A stretch of 64,000 bases of DNA, taken from NCBI RefSeq assembly GCF_014836545.1, contig NZ_JACSQS010000001.1:1-64000 (forward strand). Direction: 5' to 3'. The stretch is from Stenotrophomonas lacuserhaii (lineage in GTDB: Bacteria > Pseudomonadota > Gammaproteobacteria > Xanthomonadales > Xanthomonadaceae). Positions 46,235-57,845 of this stretch are shown here, piece by piece. The notes under the pieces are model-generated. The model made no database searches and was not told the origin of the DNA. It worked only from the letters and a program-made list of their open reading frames with translations. Both the position numbers and the translations under genes were made by a program. Every line of letters starts with the position of its first letter. Position 1 is the first letter of the stretch.

Positions 46235-47470
46235 TCAGCGCAGCGGCATGCGCAGGGTGAAGGTGGTCCCGATAGCCTCGCCGGACTGCACCGTCAGTGC
46301 GCCGCCATGCGAAACGGCGATCTGCGAAGCGATGTAAAGCCCCAGGCCCAGGCCGGAATCCAGTCGCTGGTCGCCGGTGCGGTGGAAGGGCTCGAACAGG
46401 GTCTTCATCGACGCCTCGGCAATCACCCCTTCGTTGTGCACTTCCAGCACCAGCGCGGCGTCGTCGGCGTGCCCGCGCAGCGTGATCGGACGGCCCTTGC
46501 GGCCGTGGATGGCCGCGTTGATCAGCAGGTTGCTGACCAGTTGCGAAAGGCGGTCCGCATCGCAGGTCACCACCTCGGGCAGTGCCAGTTCAACGATCAA
46601 CGGGCAACCGGGGTAGGGGGCCAGTGCCTGCTCGGCGGCGTTGGCCAGCAGCGCAGACAGGTCACGCCAGGGCCGCACGCGCAGGGCGATGCCCGAGCCC
46701 AGCCGGCCGCGTGCGAAATCCAGCGTCACCTCGATCAGTTCCGCCATCCGGTCCGCGCTGTCGTCCAGGTGCCGCAGCAGGCTCTGCTGCGCCTCGCTGG
46801 TGGCCGACAAGGACAGCAGGTCGGAGGTGACCCGAATCGCCTGCAGGGGGTTGCGCAGATCATGGGCGAGCACGGCGATGAACTCCTCGCGCTCCTTGCC
46901 TTCCTGTCGCAGCGCGCTGTTGAGCACTTCGGAGGCCTGCAGGCGGCTTTCGGGCGACGCGTTCGCTTCCCGCTTGTCGCCGTCGTGCTGGTCATCGGTA
47001 TCGTGCGCTTCCGCCGCGCCGATCTGCTCGGCCACCACCGCACCCAGCGCACGCATGGCGTGCACGATTTCATCGGTGATCACGCGCGGCTCGGGATCCA
47101 GCGTGCACAGTGTGCCGAACACCCGCCCATCGGCCAGTACCACCGGCACCGAGATGTAGCTGCGGAAGCCATGCAGGGCCGGGATTGGACTGTCGCAGCG
47201 CTTCTGGTCCTGGCGGCAATCGCCGAACCAGACCGCTTCACCGGTCGCGGTCACGTCGCGGCAGAAGGTGTTGATCAGATCCAGCCGAAGGCCGGCGGAG
47301 ATGCCGAGCCCAGCGCGGTCCAGTGCGTGCACGGCGCGCCATTGCTGCTCACCGACCTCGCCGATCAGCGCCACACGCATGCCGCTTACGGCACAGGCAA
47401 GTTCCAGGCAGGAGTGGAACGAGGGCAGGGGACCTTCCTTGGTGGATCTGTCATGCATAGGGCGGGGCAT
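46235..47470 (-). CDS. GAF-domain sensor histidine kinase
   Basis: 411 residues and no membrane segment. An N-terminal GAF domain (about 15-155; FRSYISVPVVLADGRVFGTL) is followed by a dimerisation helix with the phospho-acceptor in LAHDLRNPLQA (His near 206). The ATP-binding domain has the N box QLVSNLLINAA and G boxes to DSGLGLGLYIA. It is cytoplasmic and probably senses a small molecule or redox state. No response regulator is immediately adjacent. Confidence 0.9.
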   Translation of the reverse strand: MPRPMHDRSTKEGPLPSFHSCLELACAVSGMRVALIGEVGEQQWRAVHALDRAGLGISAGLRLDLINTFCRDVTATGEAVWFGDCRQDQKRCDSPIPALHGFRSYISVPVVLADGRVFGTLCTLDPEPRVITDEIVHAMRALGAVVAEQIGAAEAHDTDDQHDGDKREANASPESRLQASEVLNSALRQEGKEREEFIAVLAHDLRNPLQAIRVTSDLLSLSATSEAQQSLLRHLDDSADRMAELIEVTLDFARGRLGSGIALRVRPWRDLSALLANAAEQALAPYPGCPLIVELALPEVVTCDADRLSQLVSNLLINAAIHGRKGRPITLRGHADDAALVLEVHNEGVIAEASMKTLFEPFHRTGDQRLDSGLGLGLYIASQIAVSHGGALTVQSGEAIGTTFTLRMPLR

Positions 47471-47761
47471 GTGTCGTTTCAGGAACGCTGGCCGGACGTC
47501 AGCCGTAATGGGTCGATTGTGACATTGCCATTCGTATCCCGTTATCTGGCGTCGCGCCGCATCCTTAACCGTTCATACGACTGGCCGGGTGTGCGCAGCG
47601 CTCAGATGTCGAAGGCAACAACGATCAGCGGCAAGCCGGAAATGGATAGTGGAGTCACGTTCTGCCGGCTGGAGAATCAGTCGCGTCTGATGGGCTGGGT
47701 GCGTCCAAGGCTGCACGCTTGCGCCGCAACAGCTGACGCCCCGTTGGCATGGAGTTTTGCC

Positions 47762-48427
47762 ATGGAATACATGATCGCGCTGTTGAAAGAAATGGCGCTT
47801 GTCCCGGTAACCCTTCTGCCGATCATCAATCCGCTGAGCATCGCCTCGATATTCGTCTCCACCGTTGGCAACAAGCACACCCTGGCGCGCGTGCTGGCGC
47901 GCCAGATCGGGATGAACGTGGCGTGGGTGATCATTGCCTCGATGCTGGTCGGCACCTACGTGCTGACCATCTTCGGCATTTCGCTGGCGGTGGTGCGTTT
48001 CGGTGGCGGCCTGCTGGTGGCGGCCAGTGCCTGGCGCATGCTGGCGCCGCGCCCGGATACCTCACCGACGGTGCAGGAGACCGAGGCGGCGGGTATTGCC
48101 GACAATCAGTTGATGCAGCGCAGTTTCTATCCGCTGACGTTCCCGCTGACCACTGGCCCGGGTGTGATTTCCGCCTGCATCACCTTGGGCGCACACGGGG
48201 AATCGATGAACCCGCTGCATTTTCTTTCCGGCGCGATCGTCGCGGTCGGCGGTGCACTGATGGTGGCAGTGGTGATCTACCTGATCCTGCGCAATTCGAT
48301 CGTGGTGGTCACCCGCCTGGGGCCCTCAGGCGCGGTGGTGATGCAGCAACTGGTTGCCTTCGTGCTGTTGTGCATCGGCATCCAGCTGGTGTGGTCGGGC
48401 TGGCTGGACCTGAGCGCAGCCCATTGA
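47762..48427 (+). CDS. MarC-family integral membrane protein
   Basis: 221 residues with six hydrophobic helices. MarC motifs are visible: VTLLPIINPLSIASIFVS and YPLTFPLTTGPGVISACI. The family's function is unsettled (called NAAT transporter). The ATG is 8 bases after GGAG. The 291 bp upstream hold no gene and must contain promoters for this gene and the divergent kinase. Confidence 0.9.
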   Translation: MEYMIALLKEMALVPVTLLPIINPLSIASIFVSTVGNKHTLARVLARQIGMNVAWVIIASMLVGTYVLTIFGISLAVVRFGGGLLVAASAWRMLAPRPDTSPTVQETEAAGIADNQLMQRSFYPLTFPLTTGPGVISACITLGAHGESMNPLHFLSGAIVAVGGALMVAVVIYLILRNSIVVVTRLGPSGAVVMQQLVAFVLLCIGIQLVWSGWLDLSAAH

Positions 48428-48441
48428 AAGGAAGCGGCCGC

Positions 48442-48798
48442 TCAACGTGCGGTCAGCAGCTCCACCAGCTGCCGCAGCCGATACGGCTTGGGCAGGAATT
48501 CCACGTGCCCCGGCAACGGCGGCAGCTGCGAGCGCGCATAGCCGGAAGACAGGATCATCCGTGCGCCCGGCTGGGTACGGGCAACGTGTTCACTGAGCTC
48601 GATCCCGGACATCCCGTTGGGCATGCTGACATCGCTGAACACCACATCGTATTGATGCTCGCCAGCCATCATCGCCAGCGCTTCGTGGCCATCGGCGGTG
48701 GTATCGACGTTGATGCCCAGATCCTGCAGGGCCAGGCCGATCATGTCGCGCAGGTCTTCCTGGTCTTCGACCATGAGTACGCGGATGGAATCAGTCAT
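48442..48798 (-). CDS. Single-domain response regulator
   Basis: 118 residues, a REC domain only. The acidic pair is in VEDQEDLRD, the phospho-acceptor aspartate in VVFSDVSMP (about residue 57), and the conserved Thr/Ser and Lys in SSGYAR and LPKPYRL. It has no output domain. It overlaps the upstream kinase gene by 8 bases, so the pair is translationally coupled and probably a phosphorelay. Confidence 0.92.
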   Translation of the reverse strand: MTDSIRVLMVEDQEDLRDMIGLALQDLGINVDTTADGHEALAMMAGEHQYDVVFSDVSMPNGMSGIELSEHVARTQPGARMILSSGYARSQLPPLPGHVEFLPKPYRLRQLVELLTAR

Positions 48799-49948
48799 TG
48801 GCGGGAACCTCCAGGGCAGGCAGCAGCAGGCTGACCGTCGTGCCACCACCTTCGGTGCTGGACACATCGACGAAACCGCCGCATTGGGTGATGAAACCGA
48901 ACACCTGGCTCAGGCCCAGACCGCTGCCCTTGCCGATGTCCTTGGTCGTGAAAAATGGCTCGCTGGCCCGGGCGGCGACGTCTGGCGCCATGCCGTGGCC
49001 TTCATCCTGCACGCGGATGGCGACGAAATTCCGGTACGTGGGCGTGTCGGCCTGGGGGTCCAGGCGACGCTCGATGTCGCCAATGATACAGATCCGGCCG
49101 CCATTGGGCATGGCATCGCAGGCATTGCCGACCAGGTTGGACAGCGCCGCCTCCAGTTGCCCGGGATCCAGCAGCACGTCCGGCAGGTCGCTGCGCAGCT
49201 GCAGGCTGAGCGAATGATGGGCCAGGCAGCGCTGCTGGAGCGCGGCCATCGCCGGTTGCAGCCAGTTCGCGGTGGTGACGCGTTCGCGCACCAGCGTCTG
49301 GCCGGCACCGAAGGCAAGCAGCTGCCGGGTCAGCAGCGCGCCACGGTCGGCCGCGGCCTGCGCATTGCCGATCAGGCGTTCGGTGGTTTCATCTGAAGCG
49401 CAACGCAGGGCGATCAGGTCCAGCGCATTGTGGATGGTGGTCAGCAGGTTGTTGAACTCGTGCGCCAGCCCGCGGCTGAGTTGGCTCACTTTTTCGAACT
49501 GCTGGGTGCTGGCGAGCGCCCGTTGCGCATCACGCAGCAGCACCTGCGCCTGGTAGCTTTCGGTGATATCGCGGGTCACCTTGACGAAGCCGACGAGGTG
49601 CTCGGCTTCATACACCGGTTCGATGACCACGCTGGCGCGGAAACGGCTGCCGTCACTGCGCACGCGCCAACCCTCACCGGCATAGCGGCCTTCGCTGGCG
49701 GCGATGGACAGCGAGCGCTCGGGCTCGCCGGCATCGCGGTCGGCGGGGCAGTGGAAACGGCTGAAATGGGTGCCGATCACTTCCTCGGCACTGTAGCCCT
49801 TGATCCGCTGCGCGCCGGGATTCCAGGTGCACACCACGCCTTCCGGATCCATCAGGTACAGGGCATGGTCAGTGACGCTCTCGATGAGGAGCGTCAACTG
49901 TCTGGACGTATCTGTCTGGGCGGTGAGCTTGGAGACGGCGTTTACCAC
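48791..49948 (-). CDS. PAS-domain sensor histidine kinase
   Basis: 385 residues. One PAS domain (about 15-130; LYLMDPEGVVCTWNPGAQRI) is followed by the phospho-acceptor helix (LSRGLAHEFNNLLTTIHNAL) of the NtrB-like HisKA_4 kind. The ATPase domain has SNLVGNACDAMPNGG and GKGSGLGLSQVFG. No membrane helix. The start is GTG (49948). Partner of the following single-domain regulator. It is divergent from the large hybrid kinase, with 144 bp between. Confidence 0.9.
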   Translation of the reverse strand: MVNAVSKLTAQTDTSRQLTLLIESVTDHALYLMDPEGVVCTWNPGAQRIKGYSAEEVIGTHFSRFHCPADRDAGEPERSLSIAASEGRYAGEGWRVRSDGSRFRASVVIEPVYEAEHLVGFVKVTRDITESYQAQVLLRDAQRALASTQQFEKVSQLSRGLAHEFNNLLTTIHNALDLIALRCASDETTERLIGNAQAAADRGALLTRQLLAFGAGQTLVRERVTTANWLQPAMAALQQRCLAHHSLSLQLRSDLPDVLLDPGQLEAALSNLVGNACDAMPNGGRICIIGDIERRLDPQADTPTYRNFVAIRVQDEGHGMAPDVAARASEPFFTTKDIGKGSGLGLSQVFGFITQCGGFVDVSSTEGGGTTVSLLLPALEVPAND

Positions 49949-50092
49949 GGGACTGCGCTGAAACCCCTGAGGCCGGTGACGCTAGAAGCGACAGTGTGAA
50001 GGAATTGTGTACGGTGTCACGTGCCGAAAGTCGTGCCGGAAACGACGGGCATTCAGTTAACATCGCACTTCTTTGTGCCGGGATCTCCACCC

Positions 50093-53232
<3,140 letters not shown>

Positions 53233-53236
<4 letters not shown>

Positions 53237-54057
53237 ACGAGCAGGAGCTGTTCGACCTGGAACTGAAGGTGCTGGTGGAGGCGATCTACCAGCGCTACCA
53301 CTACGATTTCCGCAATTATGCGGTGTCCTCGCTGCGGCGTCGGATGCACCAGGCGATGCAGCGTTACGACTGTGCGCGCCTGTCGGATCTGCAGCACCGG
53401 CTGCTGCACGAGCCCGAACTGTTCACCCAGGCGATGCAGTTCTTCACCGTGCAGGTGTCGGAGATGTTCCGTGATCCGACCTACTTCCTGGCGCTGCGCG
53501 AGCATGCCGTGCCGGTGCTGAAGACCTATCCGTCGATCAAGCTGTGGGTGGCCGGCTGCAGCACCGGCGAGGAAGTCTGGTCGCTGGCGATCCTGCTGCA
53601 GGAAGAGGGACTGCTGGACCGCAGCATCATCTACGCCACCGACATCAATCCGGCCGCGCTGGCCGCGGCTGAATCGGGCACCTATGGCATCGACCGCATC
53701 GCCCAGTTCAGCCGCAACTACCTGCAGGCCGGCGGCCAGGGGTCGCTGTCGGACTACTACACCACCGGCTACGACGGGGCGGTGTTCGACCGTCGCCTGC
53801 GTCGCAACGTGGTGTTCGCCGACCACAGCCTGGCCACCGATACGGTGTTCTCCGAAGTGCATCTGGTGTCCTGCCGCAACGTGCTGATCTACTTCAACCG
53901 GCCGCTGCAGGACCGCGCCGTCGGCCTGTTCCGCGAAGCCCTGGTCCATCGTGGCTTCCTGGGCCTGGGCAGCAAGGAATCGCTGCAGTTCGGCGAGCAC
54001 GGCAATGCCTTTGAAGCCGCCGCGCGCGAACAGCGCCTGTACCGGAAGGCGGCCTGA
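53233..54057 (+). CDS. CheR-type protein-glutamate methyltransferase
   Basis: 274 residues. A CheR N-terminal helical domain (about 10-65, YHYDFRNYAVSSLRRRM) is followed by the SAM-binding domain with WVAGCSTGEEVWSLAI, ATDINPAALAAAE and SCRNVLIYFNRPLQ. It would methylate glutamates on a receptor or kinase. No TPR extension. It overlaps both neighbours by one to four bases. No chemoreceptor, CheA or CheW gene is present in the window. Confidence 0.92.
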
Positions 54058-54626
54058 TGGACGGTCCGGCCCCGCGCGTGTTGGTTATCGGTGCCTCGGC
54101 GGGCGGCGTTTCGGCGCTGCAGCGCGTGCTGGGCGCGTTGCCGGCGGCGCTGCCGTGCCCGGCGCTGGTGGTGCTGCACATACCGCGTGACCGCCCCAGC
54201 CGCATCGCCGAACTGCTCGATCCGGCTTCGGCGCTGCGGGTGCGCGAGGCCGAGGACAAGCAGCCGCTGGAGGTGGGCACGGTAACCTTCGCCCCGCCGG
54301 ATTACCACATGCTGGTGGAAGACGAAGCCTCCATCGCGCTGTCGCTGGACGAGCCGGTGTTGTTCTCGCGCCCGGCCATCGACCCGTTGTTTGAATCGGC
54401 CGCGGCGGTGTTTGGTGCCGATGTACTGGCGATCCTGCTGACCGGGGCCAGCAGTGATGGCAGCGAAGGCGTGGCTGCGGTGCGCCAGGCCGGTGGCAAA
54501 GCCTGGCTGCAATGCCCTGAAGATGCCGAGGCGTCGATGATGCCTGCCTCGGCCCTGCAGCGTGCCGGCGCCGATGCGGTGCTCACGCTGGATGAACTAT
54601 GCGAATGCCTGAAGGAATTGAAATGA
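54057..54626 (+). CDS. CheB-type methylesterase without receiver domain
   Basis: 189 residues. The catalytic triad is visible: Ser in GASAGGVSAL, His in LVVLHIPRDRP and Asp in LTGASSDGSEG. The N-terminal receiver domain of chemotaxis CheB is missing, so activity is not controlled by phosphorylation in cis. The neighbouring receivers may supply that control. The start overlaps cheR and the stop overlaps the next gene (ATGA). Confidence 0.92.
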   Translation: MDGPAPRVLVIGASAGGVSALQRVLGALPAALPCPALVVLHIPRDRPSRIAELLDPASALRVREAEDKQPLEVGTVTFAPPDYHMLVEDEASIALSLDEPVLFSRPAIDPLFESAAAVFGADVLAILLTGASSDGSEGVAAVRQAGGKAWLQCPEDAEASMMPASALQRAGADAVLTLDELCECLKELK

Positions 54627-55735
54627 ACCTGCTTGCTCCTGCGCCGGTGGAAGACGCGGCGCCGGTCAACATACTGATCGTTGATGACGTGCCGCAGAAC
54701 CTGGTGGCGATGGAAGCGCTGCTGCGTCGTGATGGCCTGCGCATCCTCTGCGCTGCCTCCGGCAACGAGGCGCTGGAACTGCTGCTGGAACACGAAGTCG
54801 CGCTGGCCCTGCTGGACGTGCAGATGCCGGAGATGGATGGCTTCGCCTTGGCCGAACTGATGCGGGGTTCGGCACGCAGCCGCGACGTGCCGATCATCTT
54901 CCTGACCGCTTCGCCGCAGGATCCAGTGCGCGCCTTCAAGGGCTATGAAAGCGGTGCGGTGGATTTCCTGCACAAGCCGATCGAGCCGCAGATCATCCTC
55001 GGCAAGCTCGGCGTGTTCATCGAGCTCTACCAGCAGAAGCGCCTGTTGAAGTCGCGCAACGAAGCGCTGGAGCGCGCGCTGACGCTCAACGAAACCATGA
55101 TGGCCGTGCTCACCCACGACCTGCGCACGCCGCTGTCGGCGATCCTGCTGTGCGCGGACAAACTGTCGCTGGATATTCCGGCCGACGCCAGCGCGCAGCA
55201 GACCCTGCGCCACCTGGAAACCAGCACGCTGCGCATGGCGCGCATGGTCGACCAGCTGCTCGACTTCTCGCGCATCCGTTCCGGCGGGCTGCGCCTGGAG
55301 CGCACCCCATGCAATGCGGCCACGGTGATCGATGCGGTGGTGCAGGAAGTGGAGCAGGGCAATGCGACGGCGGCGATCGAGGTCGTCGCGGTGGGCGATG
55401 CGCGCATGCAGGGCGACCCGGACCGGCTGGCCCAGGTGGCCTCCAACCTGATCGGCAACGCGCTGCTGCATGGCGGGCAGGCCCCCATCCAGGTGCATGT
55501 GGATGGCGAGGACCCGGCCCAGGTGGTGTTGCGCGTGCGTAACCGCGGGCAGATCGGTGAAAGCCTGCTGCCGCGGCTGTTCGAACCGTTCAAGGCCAGC
55601 TTCCACGCCAGCAAAGGGCTGGGCCTGGGCCTGTTCATCGCCGACCAGTTCGTGCGCGCGCACGGCGGCCAGCTGCAGGCACGCAATGAAGCGCAGGACG
55701 TAGTGTTCGAAGCTCGGCTGCCGCGCCGGGCCTGA
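54623..55735 (+). CDS. Receiver-histidine kinase hybrid
   Basis: 370 residues. The receiver domain comes first (about 16-135; ALALLDVQMPEMDGFALAEL, KPIEP). HisKA follows (VLTHDLRTPLSAILL), then HATPase_c with SNLIGNALLHGG and KGLGLGLFIADQF. No membrane segment. It is the last gene of a four-gene block (hybrid kinase, cheR, cheB, this gene) with overlaps at every junction. It could take phosphate from the triple-receiver kinase. Confidence 0.9.
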   Translation: MNLLAPAPVEDAAPVNILIVDDVPQNLVAMEALLRRDGLRILCAASGNEALELLLEHEVALALLDVQMPEMDGFALAELMRGSARSRDVPIIFLTASPQDPVRAFKGYESGAVDFLHKPIEPQIILGKLGVFIELYQQKRLLKSRNEALERALTLNETMMAVLTHDLRTPLSAILLCADKLSLDIPADASAQQTLRHLETSTLRMARMVDQLLDFSRIRSGGLRLERTPCNAATVIDAVVQEVEQGNATAAIEVVAVGDARMQGDPDRLAQVASNLIGNALLHGGQAPIQVHVDGEDPAQVVLRVRNRGQIGESLLPRLFEPFKASFHASKGLGLGLFIADQFVRAHGGQLQARNEAQDVVFEARLPRRA

Positions 55736-55781
55736 TTCGGCCGGCATTGCGCGGCCGCCATGGCGGCGGCAGACTCTTGCC

Positions 55782-56480
55782 ATGCACGCGCCACGCTTCC
55801 ATGTCCGCAGTTATGGCGACGCCTCCGGTGGCGATCGCCACGAATATGCGCAGTGGGTGTTGCCGCTGCATGGCGAACTGCAGTTCGAACTCGACGGACA
55901 CGGTGCGCGGCTGGACGCCCTGCAGGGCGTCTTCGTGGCACCCGCCGAATCCCATGACCAGGTCGGACAGGGCGACAACCAGCACCTGATCATCGACTGC
56001 GACGCGTCCTGGTTCGACGACCACACGTTGGAACACCTGCGCGGACAGCGCTGGTTGTCGCTGCCACGCGCGCTGCGCACCTCGCTGCAGGCGTTGCCGG
56101 CCGGGAGCGCCGGCGAGCACCTGCTGCCACTGCTGCTGCAGGCGTTCGCGCCCGATGGCAGCGGTGCACGCCTGCAGGCCCTGTGCGCTCGCATGCAGGC
56201 CGCCCCCGCCGAAGCCTGGCCGGTGGAGCGCATGGCCCGGTTGGCAGGGCTCAGTGCCAGCCATCTGCACGCCCGCTTCCTGCGCGAACTGGGGCTGCCG
56301 CCGCAGGCCTGGCTGAGTGCGCTGCGGTTGCGCTGGGCGCGTCATCTGCTGCGCAGCACCCAACTGCCGATCAGCACGGTCGCGCAGCTGGCCGGTTACT
56401 CCGAACAGAGCGCGCTGACCCGTGCGCTGCGCCGCGACACCGGACTCACCCCGTTGATGTGGCGACGCCAGACACCGTAG
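55782..56480 (+). CDS. AraC-family transcriptional regulator
   Basis: 232 residues. An N-terminal cupin-like domain (about 10-90; RHEYAQWVLPLHGELQFEL) is followed by the C-terminal AraC double helix-turn-helix (about 145-228; MARLAGLSASHLHARFLRELG and the second helix with VAQLAGYSEQSALTRALRR). The EamA transporter gene starts 66 bp downstream on the same strand and is a likely target. Confidence 0.88.
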   Translation: MHAPRFHVRSYGDASGGDRHEYAQWVLPLHGELQFELDGHGARLDALQGVFVAPAESHDQVGQGDNQHLIIDCDASWFDDHTLEHLRGQRWLSLPRALRTSLQALPAGSAGEHLLPLLLQAFAPDGSGARLQALCARMQAAPAEAWPVERMARLAGLSASHLHARFLRELGLPPQAWLSALRLRWARHLLRSTQLPISTVAQLAGYSEQSALTRALRRDTGLTPLMWRRQTP

Positions 56481-56546
56481 GCCGGGTCAAGACGCGCGCC
56501 ACCGGGGCGCACTAGACTTCGCGCCTGTCTGCCGCAAGGGTGTGCG

Positions 56547-57494
56547 ATGAATCGTTCGATGGGGGTGGGGATCGGCAACGGCGTGATGGCCGGAGCGCTG
56601 TGGGGCGTGGTGTTCCTGGCGCCTGCGGTGCTGCTGGCGTTTGATGCGCTGCAGCTGTCGGCTGGGCGTTACCTTATCTACGGGCTGGTCGCGCTGGTGC
56701 TGCTGGCGCCGCGCTGGAAGCGGCTTGCACCGCAGCTGGGCATGGCCGAATGGCGCGGACTGGTGTGGCTGAGCCTGGCGGGCAACCTGGTGTATTTCCT
56801 GCTGTTGGCCACGGCGGTGCAGTGGGCCGGCGGTGCCGCCGCGTCGTTGATCGTCGGCCTGATTCCGGTGGTGGTGACCCTGGTGGCGGTGCGCGAGGAG
56901 GGCGCGGTACAGCTGCGCCAGCTGGCGCCCGCGCTGCTGCTGTGCCTGCTCGGCGTGGCGCTGGTGGGTTACGAAGCTTTGGTGTCCGAACATGTGCAGA
57001 CGCCTTGGCGGCAGCGCGTGCTCGGGTTGTTGTGTGCGTTCGGCGCGCTGCTTTCATGGGCGGCCTATTCGGTGGGCAACAGCCGCTGGCTGGCCCGGCG
57101 CCCGGATCTTTCCGCGCACGACTGGTCGCTGCTCACCGGCGTGGTCACCGGTGCGCTGGCGCTGCTGCTGGTGCCCTCGGCATTCCTGTTCAACGGCGCG
57201 GTGCACGCGCCCAGCCAATGGGGGTTGTTCTGGGCGGTCAGTGCTGGCATGGCGGTGATCGCCTCACTGCTCGGCAATGCCTGCTGGAACCGCGCCAGCC
57301 GCCTGCTGCCGCTGACCCTGACCGGACAGATGATCGTGTTCGAGACCCTGTTCGCGCTGCTGTACGGCTTTGCCTGGCAACGCCGCTGGCCGACCCTGCT
57401 GGAAACAATGGCGATCGGTTGCCTGGTGGCGGGCGTGTTGTGGTGCGCGCACGCACACCGCGCACCGCCGGCTATCGCCGAACATGCCGGATGA
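56547..57494 (+). CDS. EamA/DMT-superfamily transporter
   Basis: 315 residues with ten hydrophobic helices in two EamA repeats (GALWGVVFLAPAVLLAFDAL; ASLLGNACWNRASRLLPLTL). Likely an exporter; substrate unknown. It follows the AraC-type regulator gene, an arrangement common for regulated exporters. Confidence 0.86.
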   Translation: MNRSMGVGIGNGVMAGALWGVVFLAPAVLLAFDALQLSAGRYLIYGLVALVLLAPRWKRLAPQLGMAEWRGLVWLSLAGNLVYFLLLATAVQWAGGAAASLIVGLIPVVVTLVAVREEGAVQLRQLAPALLLCLLGVALVGYEALVSEHVQTPWRQRVLGLLCAFGALLSWAAYSVGNSRWLARRPDLSAHDWSLLTGVVTGALALLLVPSAFLFNGAVHAPSQWGLFWAVSAGMAVIASLLGNACWNRASRLLPLTLTGQMIVFETLFALLYGFAWQRRWPTLLETMAIGCLVAGVLWCAHAHRAPPAIAEHAG

Positions 57495-57583
57495 AGGCCG
57501 GCCGAGCCTGCATGGTCTCCGATGCAACCTTTTTCGACGACGTTGGCGGCTGATCGGGGTGCGCGGTTTTTGCACTGCAACAC

Positions 57584-57613
57584 TTGACAGCGGCTTACCC
57601 GGCGGTGTTTTCT
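57584..57613 (+). promoter_or_regulatory. Promoter of the threonine operon
   Basis: An exact TTGACA -35 (57584-57589), 18-bp spacer and weak TTTTCT -10 (57608-57613). The expected start point is at or within a few bases of 57620, which is the leader peptide ATG. No other -35/-10 pair of similar quality was seen in the 125 bp after the EamA gene. Confidence 0.55.
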
Positions 57614-57619
57614 AGCGTC

Positions 57620-57760
57620 ATGGTCCTTGCCGCCGCCCCCTTCGCTCCGCTCCTTGCCGCTTCTGCGGCAGGCAGCCGTGCGGGTTCGACGGCCGTCACC
57701 ACCACCATTACCACCATTACCACCACCACCCGCAGGGTGCGGTCCGTCGTCTTCGCGTAA
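57620..57760 (+). CDS. thrL: thr operon leader peptide
   Basis: A 46-codon frame begins ATG GTC CTT and ends TAA. Its middle encodes TTTITTITTTT, nine threonines and two isoleucines in eleven codons, followed by RRVRSVVFA. This is the control-codon signature of a threonine/isoleucine attenuator, as in E. coli thrL, although longer and with a different start. No Shine-Dalgarno sequence precedes the ATG. It lies 85 bp upstream of thrA. Confidence 0.85.
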   Translation: MVLAAAPFAPLLAASAAGSRAGSTAVTTTITTITTTTRRVRSVVFA

Positions 57761-57801
57761 CTCACGAAAACCACGGCCCCGCACCGAACCAGGTGGCGGG
57801 G
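57735..57801 (+). promoter_or_regulatory. Alternative hairpins of the thr attenuator
   Basis: The segment CCCCGCACC (57777-57785) can pair with the upstream GGGTGCGG (57735-57742, within the end of thrL) or with the downstream GGTGGCGGGG (57792-57801). The two pairings exclude each other, as in attenuators. No U-run follows the second hairpin, so classical termination is not evident. A further CCTC/GAGG pairing near 57828-57840 could hide the thrA ribosome site. Confidence 0.6.
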
Positions 57802-57845
57802 AAACCTTCCACTGGCGCGATGCGGGGCCTCCCACCGAGGTCACC

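Noticed and set aside
57627-57845. N-terminal extension of thrA by 73 codons
   Set aside because: The frame crosses the leader peptide and attenuator region and has no similarity to aspartokinases; the ATG at 57846 has a ribosome site and the usual start.
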